Of a stretch of DNA of 8,658 nt, positions 1-6,327 are shown in pieces. Position 1 is the first letter of the stretch. Every line of letters starts with the position of its first letter. The position numbers were made by a program, and so were the translations under genes. This DNA is from Rhodospirillaceae bacterium (lineage in GTDB: Bacteria; Pseudomonadota; Alphaproteobacteria; Rhodospirillales; Magnetovibrionaceae), in contig NVSZ01000026.1 of the NCBI GenBank assembly GCA_002732845.1, positions 13,031 through 21,688 on the forward strand. The letters run 5' to 3'. The notes beneath the pieces are model-generated. The model made no database searches, was not told where the DNA came from, and saw only the letters and a program-made list of their open reading frames with translations.

Positions 1-1
1 C

Positions 2-38
2 AAAAACGGCGGACTTCGAAAGAGGTCCGCCGTTTTTT
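2..38. terminator. Rho-independent terminator, probably bidirectional
   Basis: A perfect 13-bp inverted repeat (2-14 with 25-37) begins with an A run and ends with six T, so both strands give a GC-rich stem followed by a U tract. It starts four bases past the stop of the minus-strand restriction-modification gene and should end that transcript. Read on the plus strand the stem extends through a G-U, an A-U and a C-G pair to a GAAA (GNRA-type) tetraloop, whereas the minus-strand reading has a C-A mismatch and a looser loop. This suggests that it also serves a plus-strand gene lying left of the window. Confidence 0.88.
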
Positions 39-41
39 GTA

Positions 42-3000
42 TTAGGCCGCAAAGCGTTCCGTACCCACGCGGTGAATTTGGCTGAGACCCTCAAGGGTGG
101 ACAGAACCTCGCCAACTTTGTTTTTGTTGGCACGGGTGAATGTTCTGGCGACTTCTTCTGCACGCAATGGCGTTTCGGCGGCTTGAATAACCGCACGCAC
201 CACATCAAACTGTTCGGGCAAGGTTTTGGGCCAAGGTTGTTTTTTGCCTTGAACGGCAACGCCTTCGCCCACATCGAAGGTTTCCTGTACGGCTGTTGCC
301 GCATCCGCTTCGTCTGGGGCCTGATATTCGGGACGCAACCACTTGACTTGACCTTGGTTTTCTTCCTTCACCCGTTCATGATTAAGGGTGACAAGGTTTT
401 CTAAAATCGCCTCCTCACTTAAACTTGTATCCCAGCCATACGCCGCAAAAACAGCTGCATCAACGCGTTCGTGCAGGTCTTTTAAAACCGAAACAAGCCC
501 GCGTTCATGAATGTCCTTTTCCGCATCGTTCAGTTCATCGTCGGCTTTGATCTTTTCCAAAACGTTGTACATATCGGTGATGGTGATGTCGGCGTGTTCC
601 GCCTGAATACGCTTGCGATGAGCATCCAATTCTTCCCCAAAATCCCGAATAAGGTCTTTTTGAGAATCTGTGGCGTCTGGGAAAGGGAATGGATCAAAAC
701 ATTGGGTTTTAGTATAAATGGGACGATCTTCTAAACGACCGCCAGTTGCTAAAGACCAAATCACATGAATTTTGCTAGAGAGTATGCCGATAAACCAACC
801 ATCGCTGAGCGCAAAATTTACTAAGCGGTTATCCGGCAAGATCGAAATATCGAGAAACTGAAACACCCGGTGTTTCGCGGTTTCTACCGTGGCAATGAAG
901 CGTGGTAGACCTTTAAGAGCGGGGCGAAAATCTTTACGCGGTTCACCAAAAACCCACCAGTTTTTGCGATATGTCGCGCGATTGTTTTGATCTCTCTCAG
1001 GCTTAACGTTGTCAACAACATGCTGATAGACTTTAGGGAATTGCTTTCGGACTTCCGCATCGTTAAACCCAAACAAATCGATAACCATGACGCCACGGGA
1101 TTTCCCCGCGATATCCCGACCATTTCGATAAGATCGAATGTGCTGATCAAGGCCTTTAACGGTCCCCAAGCCTAAATCCTTGGCGACAGCGGGAGTCACG
1201 ATAAAACCCGAGCCATGAAGCGAGACACCACGAGACGAAAGTTTTTCATTTGCCTTTAAAGAAATTGCACTCGTTAGATCGGCACCAATCTTTAAATTCG
1301 CATGAATTTTGCCAAGGCGCACGTCTAGCTCAACATCGTGGCTCATGCCGTCATCGGCTTTTATTTCTTGGGTCACGGTCGCCAGACGCCCCAAACGATT
1401 TCCCGGTGCCCCCACGGACATGGCGATGCGTACGGCGGCACATTGGGCGGCATCCACCCAGGGGTGATCAGATACGGCATAAACGAGGCTGAGGGCTTTC
1501 TTTTCAGCCATGTGTCGTTCGGCAACCCGGCGTGAAAAGGTTTGGGTGATGGAATTGGTGGTGATGAAACCAAAACGGCGAACTTTGTTCAAACGGGTCA
1601 ATTGCGCCGCTTTGTGCCACCAATACATGACAAAGTCGGCAGAACGCGGCACGTCTTTTTCCTTATACGCGGACCACAGAGCCTCTTGGTAACCTTCGCC
1701 CATGGTATCTTTGATATCTTTGCCGCCTAAAAACGGTGGATTTCCGACGATAAAATCGGCTTTGGGCCATGTGCTGGGTTTTGGTTTTTTGTATTGATAA
1801 ACGGGTTCGCGGGCGGTTTCGTCGGGGACTTGTTTGCCCGTTGTCGGATGGGTTTTGGTGGTGCGCCCGTCCCAGCGGGTTATGGGTTTGGCGTGTTCGT
1901 CGGTGACCAGTTCTTTACCTGAATAATCAATCAGGGCGTCTTGTTCGTGGATGTTGTTGAAATTTTTCAACACGGGTTGCGCGGGCATGGTTTTGCCCCG
2001 GACCTTAAAGTGCCATTGCAGGTAACCAATCCACAAAACCAATTCCGCAATCGGAACGGCACGGGGGTTGATTTCAAGGCCGATAAATTGATGCGGATCG
2101 ACGGTGTGTTGATCCATTTCCAAAAAATACTGATCTTGGCCCAATTCTTCGGCCAAGTCCAAAACCTCGCCTTCCAAACGTTTCATATGTTCCATGGTGA
2201 CGTACAGAAAGTTCCCCGAACCACAGGCCGGGTCCAAAACCGTGGTATCGCACAGGGATTGATGAAATTCACGCACCAGTTTTAAGGCTTCTTTTTCATT
2301 TCCGGCATTGGCCAACTGTACGGCAGCAGCCTTGACGTTATCAAAATCATACCGCAACGGTTCAATCACGGTGGGCATAACCAAACGTTCCACGTAAGCC
2401 CGTGGTGTATAGTGTGCGCCCAATTTATGACGTTCACGCGATTCCAGCGCGCGTTCCAAAAGCGTGCCAAAAATCGCGGGTTCCACATCACACCAATCGG
2501 CCCGTGCGGCGTTTAACAACAGCAACAATTGTTCTTCGTTCAACTTAATGGCACTGGCGTCTTTAAAAAGGCCACCGTTAAAACGTTTGATATCGGTTTC
2601 TAGGGCATGGGAATAATCCGTGCCTTTGTCCATATCTTTCCAAAGGACTTCTGCGACCCGGTGGAATTTATCGGCTTTATCCAGATGACGTTCCATCAAA
2701 TTGGTGAAACAATCCGGGGGCAACAATCCAACGTCTTCGGCGAACATGGTGAACAAACACCGCATTAAAAACGTGGCAACCGATTGCGGGGCGTGTCCGG
2801 TTTCTTCCAATGATTTTGCAAGGGCCGCCAACATGTCGGCGATTTCACGCGTCACCTTGTCGGAAATTTTGGTGGGATCAAGCGATGTTGGATCGGTCCA
2901 CACCGTATTCAGGCGTGTGCGAACGTCTTCGCGTTCTAAATCATCCATCCAAATACGGAAAGTCGCTTTATCTGGATAATGGGAATAGTTTTTTCCGGTC

Positions 3001-3509
3001 AGCGAGAAATCGGCAAATAATTCAATAGAATGCCCAACATCAACGATAATTAAGAACGGTGGCCAGCCATCGGGAGTTGGTAAAGATTTAGCATATCTTT
3101 CCGCCTGAGACCGCGCGCGCACCATGGCATCGCTCCACCCTCGCGTTCCCCGCACAGCCGTGCCTTTTTTGGTTTTGGATTTTTGTTTGCCCGCTGTGCT
3201 GCCTTGACCCGACCAAAGGGGCGTTTTAGAGACGTCTTTTTGATTGCTACCTTGTTTGGATTCTAAAACAAAACAGCCGCGTTTATACAGATCAATACGG
3301 CCGGGCGTTTCGGAACCATCAGAGTGTTTGAACGTAATGCCGCGTTCAAATGTATAAACATTCTGGCGTTCATCATCGGATTTTGGGTGTGGGCGTTCAA
3401 CACCAATCAAATCACAGAGTTCATTCAGAAAAGACTGGCTGTTGCCGAGTTCAGATGCGCTGGAAGCTTTCCAGCGGTCAATGAAGTCTGTGGTATTGTT
3501 TTCAGCCAT
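42..3509 (-). CDS. MmeI-like (type IIL) restriction-modification protein: fused nuclease, N6-adenine DNA methyltransferase and specificity domain
   Basis: A single 1155-aa polypeptide expected to methylate adenine in one DNA strand and to cut DNA lacking the mark, without separate R, M or S subunits. Seen in order: an N-terminal nuclease region with D73, nine residues, then E83-S-K85, matching the D-X9-E-X-K of MmeI relatives; a helical linker around 215-360; methyltransferase motif X (GAHYTPR, 364-370), SAM-binding motif I (DPACGSGNF, 426-434) and catalytic motif IV (NPPF, 590-593); a target-recognition region around 730-950; a helical part (980-1050); and a winged-helix-like tail (about 1092-1155). 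MmeI itself is shorter (about 920 aa), so the tail is extra. The ATG start has a Shine-Dalgarno at 3521-3527. The gene stands alone here and ends at the terminator at 2-38. Alternatives are an orphan methyltransferase or a PglX/DrmMI-like subunit, but no BREX or DISARM partner is visible and the nuclease motif favours type IIL. Cleavage activity is inferred. Confidence 0.85.
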   Translation of the reverse strand: MAENNTTDFIDRWKASSASELGNSQSFLNELCDLIGVERPHPKSDDERQNVYTFERGITFKHSDGSETPGRIDLYKRGCFVLESKQGSNQKDVSKTPLWSGQGSTAGKQKSKTKKGTAVRGTRGWSDAMVRARSQAERYAKSLPTPDGWPPFLIIVDVGHSIELFADFSLTGKNYSHYPDKATFRIWMDDLEREDVRTRLNTVWTDPTSLDPTKISDKVTREIADMLAALAKSLEETGHAPQSVATFLMRCLFTMFAEDVGLLPPDCFTNLMERHLDKADKFHRVAEVLWKDMDKGTDYSHALETDIKRFNGGLFKDASAIKLNEEQLLLLLNAARADWCDVEPAIFGTLLERALESRERHKLGAHYTPRAYVERLVMPTVIEPLRYDFDNVKAAAVQLANAGNEKEALKLVREFHQSLCDTTVLDPACGSGNFLYVTMEHMKRLEGEVLDLAEELGQDQYFLEMDQHTVDPHQFIGLEINPRAVPIAELVLWIGYLQWHFKVRGKTMPAQPVLKNFNNIHEQDALIDYSGKELVTDEHAKPITRWDGRTTKTHPTTGKQVPDETAREPVYQYKKPKPSTWPKADFIVGNPPFLGGKDIKDTMGEGYQEALWSAYKEKDVPRSADFVMYWWHKAAQLTRLNKVRRFGFITTNSITQTFSRRVAERHMAEKKALSLVYAVSDHPWVDAAQCAAVRIAMSVGAPGNRLGRLATVTQEIKADDGMSHDVELDVRLGKIHANLKIGADLTSAISLKANEKLSSRGVSLHGSGFIVTPAVAKDLGLGTVKGLDQHIRSYRNGRDIAGKSRGVMVIDLFGFNDAEVRKQFPKVYQHVVDNVKPERDQNNRATYRKNWWVFGEPRKDFRPALKGLPRFIATVETAKHRVFQFLDISILPDNRLVNFALSDGWFIGILSSKIHVIWSLATGGRLEDRPIYTKTQCFDPFPFPDATDSQKDLIRDFGEELDAHRKRIQAEHADITITDMYNVLEKIKADDELNDAEKDIHERGLVSVLKDLHERVDAAVFAAYGWDTSLSEEAILENLVTLNHERVKEENQGQVKWLRPEYQAPDEADAATAVQETFDVGEGVAVQGKKQPWPKTLPEQFDVVRAVIQAAETPLRAEEVARTFTRANKNKVGEVLSTLEGLSQIHRVGTERFAA

Positions 3510-3640
3510 TAAGAGCAGTTCTCCCCTGATCTAAAAACTATATGATTCTGGTTTGGGGGGGAAGGTTGAAGTTGGTTGCTGAGACAAAAAGTGCCGTTTT
3601 TCTTTGCTTAACGCTCCGCCACTTCCCATATCTTTAAATT
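3510..3640. promoter_or_regulatory. Divergent intergenic region between the restriction-modification gene and the DUF1223 gene
   Basis: 131 bases that must hold the promoters of both divergent genes. For the minus-strand gene a -10-like TATAGT lies at 3542-3537, but no good -35 stands 16-18 bases upstream; a run of seven G (3555-3561, C on the minus strand) falls at that place. For the plus-strand gene a -35-like TTGCTT (3604-3609) is followed by TATCTT (3629-3634) or CATATC (3627-3632), close to the start codon. Neither assignment is firm. No operator palindrome, small ORF or RNA gene was seen. Confidence 0.3.
3521..3527 (-). promoter_or_regulatory. Shine-Dalgarno of the restriction-modification gene
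   Basis: Read on the minus strand this is AGGGGAG, 11 bases before the ATG at 3509. It supports that start, and no equally good site is seen at nearby in-frame starts. Confidence 0.55.
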
Positions 3641-4384
3641 ATGGATCGCAATGTATCGCCTGTGTCGTTTGGCCTTATCGTCTTGGTTGGCGTGTTGTCG
3701 CTTGAATCAGATGCTTCTTCGGACGCGCTTGATACGTTGGCGTTGCCGTCGCCGATTGTGGTTGAACTGTTCACCTCGCAAAGCTGTTCGTCTTGCCCGC
3801 CCGCCGATCAGATTTTGGGGGAATTGGCGGGGCATCCCCAAGTGATTGCGCTGGCTTGTCATGTAACATATTGGAATCATTTAAATTGGAAAGACACGCT
3901 CAGCCGTAATTTTTGCACCGAACGCCAACGCCGCTATGCGTCTCAGCGGGGGTCCAGCCGGATTTATACGCCGCAAATGGTGGTGAACGGCACCGCAGAA
4001 TTTATCGGGTCGCGGCGTGGCCGGGTGGCGCAAGAAATCGCCCGCTCGACGCCGGAACTTTTACCCATCAAGATTAAGCAAACGTCAAAAGGCACCTTAA
4101 CGATCACCCTGCCCGCCCTTAAAAATCAAAGCCAGCCTTTAACCCTGTGGTTGATGCATTACCAAAGCCATCACACCCAAAGCATGAAATCAGGGGAAAA
4201 CCGAGGCCGCACCATTGACTATACAAACGCCGTGCAAGTGCAAGAAAAAGTCGGCTTTTGGAGCGGAGAAGGCAAAACCCTCACCCTCAATATATCAAAA
4301 AAAGTCCCCGCCGAAGGTTATGCGGTTCTGGCTCAACAAAATGAATATGGGCCGATTGTCGCGGCGGGGAAATTACTTAGGTAA
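3641..4384 (+). CDS. Exported DUF1223 family protein with thioredoxin-like CXXC motif
   Basis: 247-aa protein of the DUF1223 family, which is common in Proteobacteria, has a thioredoxin-like fold and has no firmly assigned substrate. A short hydrophobic stretch at residues 10-21 followed by a small-residue segment looks like an export signal or N-terminal anchor, so a periplasmic site is likely. The diagnostic segment VELFTSQSCSSCPPAD (41-56) carries the Cys49-Ser-Ser-Cys52 pair; HVTYWNHLNWKD (74-85) and YTPQMVVNG (109-117) are further family hallmarks. A redox role is inferred from the CXXC. The ATG start is bounded by an in-frame TAA at 3635 and lacks a Shine-Dalgarno. It is transcribed alone, divergent from the restriction-modification gene and convergent with the lipid A operon, whose last gene it overlaps by 8 bases. 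Confidence 0.85.
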   Translation: MDRNVSPVSFGLIVLVGVLSLESDASSDALDTLALPSPIVVELFTSQSCSSCPPADQILGELAGHPQVIALACHVTYWNHLNWKDTLSRNFCTERQRRYASQRGSSRIYTPQMVVNGTAEFIGSRRGRVAQEIARSTPELLPIKIKQTSKGTLTITLPALKNQSQPLTLWLMHYQSHHTQSMKSGENRGRTIDYTNAVQVQEKVGFWSGEGKTLTLNISKKVPAEGYAVLAQQNEYGPIVAAGKLLR

Positions 4385-4742
4385 GAGGTTTGGGGCCAAA
4401 TCGATTGTCCCCGTTTGTACCCGACAAGACCATCAACACAAAAAACCACACCAGACCGATCACCGGAACAAGGCCAATGAGAAACCACCATCCGGATCGA
4501 TTTGTATCATGCAAACGTCGAATGCTGACGGCGATATAGGGAAGCACCATGGACAGCCAGAAAACCACGCTCAAAGCACTAATGCCATTCAGGTCATCAT
4601 GCATAGACATGCCCCCATCCAGAGCCCGGATGACCATCATTGCCCCGAAATAAGCCAACATAAACAGCCAGAATTGCTTGCGGCCGGCGCGTCCATCAAA
4701 TTTTGCGTATTTGCTCGTGACGCATTCTAAAATCAAATTCAT
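4377..4742 (-). CDS. DUF805 family small inner-membrane protein
   Basis: 121-aa integral membrane protein of the DUF805 family; its molecular function is not established. Three hydrophobic segments are visible at about residues 24-40, 54-74 and 85-107. The family hallmarks are present: the entry motif KFDGRAGRKQFW (14-25), the basic loop RRLHDTNRSGWW (75-86) and the C-terminal NRFGPKP (113-119). The length is normal, so it looks intact. It starts 11 bases after the gloA stop with a weak purine-rich site upstream, and is the last gene of the lpx operon. Its stop lies inside the 3' end of the convergent DUF1223 gene (8-base overlap). Nothing in the sequence ties it to lipid A. Confidence 0.85.
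   Translation of the reverse strand: MNLILECVTSKYAKFDGRAGRKQFWLFMLAYFGAMMVIRALDGGMSMHDDLNGISALSVVFWLSMVLPYIAVSIRRLHDTNRSGWWFLIGLVPVIGLVWFFVLMVLSGTNGDNRFGPKPLT
4392..4418 (+). terminator. Possible weak terminator hairpin after the DUF1223 gene
   Basis: GGGG (4392-4395) pairs with CCCC (4409-4412); after a C-U mismatch CAA (4397-4399) pairs with TTG (4405-4407), leaving a 5-base loop. A short T-containing tail follows, eight bases after the DUF1223 stop. It lies wholly inside the DUF805 coding region, where the conserved NRFGPKP codons could by themselves explain the bases, so the call is weak. No terminator for the minus-strand operon was found beyond 4377. Confidence 0.22.
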
Positions 4743-4753
4743 CTGAACTCTGC

Positions 4754-5152
4754 CTAAGCTTTGCGTTCAATCAATTCGATCTTATAACCATCCGGATCGA
4801 CGATGAAGGCGATGACGGTGGTGCCGTGTTTCATCGGGCCGGGTTTTCTGGGGATGGCGACGCCTTCGGCTTCTAGGGCTTCGCAGGTGGTGTAGATGTT
4901 GGGAACGCCAACCGCCAAATGTCCAAACCCTGTACCCATATCATACGCCTCGGACTGGTCCCAGTTGTGGGTCAATTCCAAAACGGTTTCACTGGTCTCG
5001 TCCCCGTATCCGACAAACACGTTGGTGAATTTGCCTTCGGGATAGTCTGTTCTGCGCAACACGCTCATGCCCAAATGGCGGGTGTAAAAATCGATCGAGG
5101 CATCTAAGTCTTTGACCCGGATCATGGTGTGCAACAGGCGGTAATTACTCAT
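4754..5152 (-). CDS. gloA: Lactoylglutathione lyase (glyoxalase I)
   Basis: 132-aa cytosolic enzyme that isomerises the hemithioacetal of methylglyoxal and glutathione to S-lactoylglutathione, the first step of methylglyoxal detoxification. Both beta-alpha-beta-beta-beta modules of the vicinal-oxygen-chelate fold are recognisable. The four metal ligands expected from E. coli GloA fall in place: His8 (LLHTMIRV), Glu59 (VLELTHNW), His78 (GFGHLAVGV) and Glu126 (YKIELIER). The short length and lack of the eukaryotic-type insertions suggest the nickel- or cobalt-preferring bacterial class, which is an inference. The ATG overlaps the lpxB stop as ATGA and has a good Shine-Dalgarno (AAGGAAA, 5166-5160) seven bases upstream, so it can also recruit ribosomes by itself. 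It is the sixth gene of the lpx operon, an unexpected place for this function. Confidence 0.93.
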   Translation of the reverse strand: MSNYRLLHTMIRVKDLDASIDFYTRHLGMSVLRRTDYPEGKFTNVFVGYGDETSETVLELTHNWDQSEAYDMGTGFGHLAVGVPNIYTTCEALEAEGVAIPRKPGPMKHGTTVIAFIVDPDGYKIELIERKA

Positions 5153-6327
5153 GAGGTTGTTTCCTTGTTGATGAGGGAGAGCACGACTTCGGCGGCGCGT
5201 TGTCCCGGAGGCGGGCCACCCAGCCCCAATTGTTTCATGGCTTTTTGAGCCGCCGCGACTTGTGCAATTTTAGCATTTTCATCATCAAACAAACGGGCAA
5301 TTTCACGGCTGAGATTTTCCGCCGTGCAATTGTCTTGGATGAATTCAGGGATCGCTTCGCGGCCCAAAATGATGTTGATCAGATTTGCATACGGTGTTTT
5401 GATCAGGCGTTTGGCGATAAAGCCCGTCAAGGCGTTAAAGCGATAGGCAATGACATTGGGAAGCCCCGCCATAGCCAGTTCCAAAGCCACGGTACCGCTG
5501 GCCGCCAAAGCCACGTTTGCGGCCATGAAGGCTTCGTGTTTTTCATCGCCGCGCACCACCAGAACGTCGGTGGCCCAATGGGCGCTGAGTTCACGAACTC
5601 GGTCTTCGACATGTGCCACGGTGGGGATGACCACTTGTAAGTTGGCAAACTGAGGGGCAAGTCTTGAGACGGTTTCGCCGAACACCCCCATCAATTTTTC
5701 GACTTCCCCCGTGCGGCTTCCGGGCAAGACCATCAATATTGGAACGTCCTTGGCAATCACATGACGGCTGCGAAAACCTTCACCATCTGCGTCTGCGATA
5801 GGTGTTTCAACAACCGGGTGTCCGACAAAGGTGGCGGGCAGACCTTCTTTTTCAAAGTACGGCGGCTCGAACGGCAATAAGCACAGCAGGTGATCTAAAA
5901 AACCCGCTATTTTTTTGGCTCGGCCCGGTCGCCACGCCCATACGCTGGGGGCGACATAATGAACCTTGGGGATTTTTACGCCCCGTGATTTTAGCTTTTT
6001 AATGACACGAAAACAGAAGTCCGGAGCATCAATTGTAACCAACACATCCGGCTTAAGGCGTTCAACTTCATGTGCAGTTTGATTGATCCGCTTTAGCAAC
6101 AAAGGCAAACGGGGGAGCACTTCAAACACCCCCATCACCGCTAAATCTTCCATAGGGAACAAGCTGTTAAGCCCTGATGCTGTCATTTCAGGTCCGCCGA
6201 CACCGGCAAAGCTGATTGATCCTTTCGCTTTCGCATCAATCGACCGCATCAGATTGGCGCCCAACAAGTCGCCAGAGTTTTCCCCCGCGATGATAAAGAT
6301 TAAGGCGGTGTTTTGAGCTGTTGTCAT
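5149..6327 (-). CDS. lpxB: Lipid-A-disaccharide synthase
   Basis: 392-aa glycosyltransferase (family GT19) that joins UDP-2,3-diacylglucosamine to lipid X (2,3-diacylglucosamine 1-phosphate), releasing UDP and forming the beta-1,6 disaccharide of lipid A at the inner face of the cytoplasmic membrane. Visible motifs: AGENSGD (14-20), AGVGGPEM (41-48), VTIDAPDF (97-104, with the conserved Asp100), HYVAPSVWAWRPGRAKKI (123-140), VGHPV (168-172), LPGSRTGEVEKL (201-212) and the nucleotide-binding ASGTVALELAMAGLP (276-290). The start at 6327 was chosen because it overlaps the lpxI stop as ATGA and gives the usual family length. The frame stays open to an ATG at 6381, but those 18 extra residues do not look like LpxB. 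No clear Shine-Dalgarno precedes 6327, so translation probably depends on coupling to lpxI. Confidence 0.96.
   Translation of the reverse strand: MTTAQNTALIFIIAGENSGDLLGANLMRSIDAKAKGSISFAGVGGPEMTASGLNSLFPMEDLAVMGVFEVLPRLPLLLKRINQTAHEVERLKPDVLVTIDAPDFCFRVIKKLKSRGVKIPKVHYVAPSVWAWRPGRAKKIAGFLDHLLCLLPFEPPYFEKEGLPATFVGHPVVETPIADADGEGFRSRHVIAKDVPILMVLPGSRTGEVEKLMGVFGETVSRLAPQFANLQVVIPTVAHVEDRVRELSAHWATDVLVVRGDEKHEAFMAANVALAASGTVALELAMAGLPNVIAYRFNALTGFIAKRLIKTPYANLINIILGREAIPEFIQDNCTAENLSREIARLFDDENAKIAQVAAAQKAMKQLGLGGPPPGQRAAEVVLSLINKETTS

Noticed and set aside
239..246. T6 runs within the restriction-modification gene as phase-variation tracts
   Set aside because: Six-base T runs are ordinary at this composition and too short to be convincing slippage sites; the frame is intact.
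1941..2285. 114-codon plus-strand open frame inside the restriction-modification gene
   Set aside because: It is antisense to the conserved methyltransferase core, has no recognisable protein family, and is explained as a shadow of the real frame.
42..3509. BREX (PglX) or DISARM (DrmMI) methyltransferase as part of a multi-gene defence island
   Set aside because: No pglZ, brxC, drmA, drmB or drmC is present; the next gene on the right is a DUF1223 protein followed by housekeeping lipid A genes, and the N-terminal nuclease motif fits type IIL better. The left side lies outside the window.
4215..4730. 171-codon plus-strand open frame spanning the end of DUF1223 and all of DUF805
   Set aside because: It overlaps two recognised families, one in another frame and one on the opposite strand; its composition (many His, Gln, Asn) is that of an out-of-frame reading.
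4487..4800. 14-base direct repeat ACCATCCGGATCGA at 4487-4500 and 4787-4800
   Set aside because: Each copy lies in a conserved coding motif (Ser-Gly-Trp-Trp of DUF805; Asp-Pro-Asp-Gly of GloA) in different frames; no further copies or attachment-site context, so coincidence is likely.
5427..5660. Second minus-strand open frame inside lpxB
   Set aside because: It is a different frame of the conserved nucleotide-binding part of LpxB and shows no protein-family signature.
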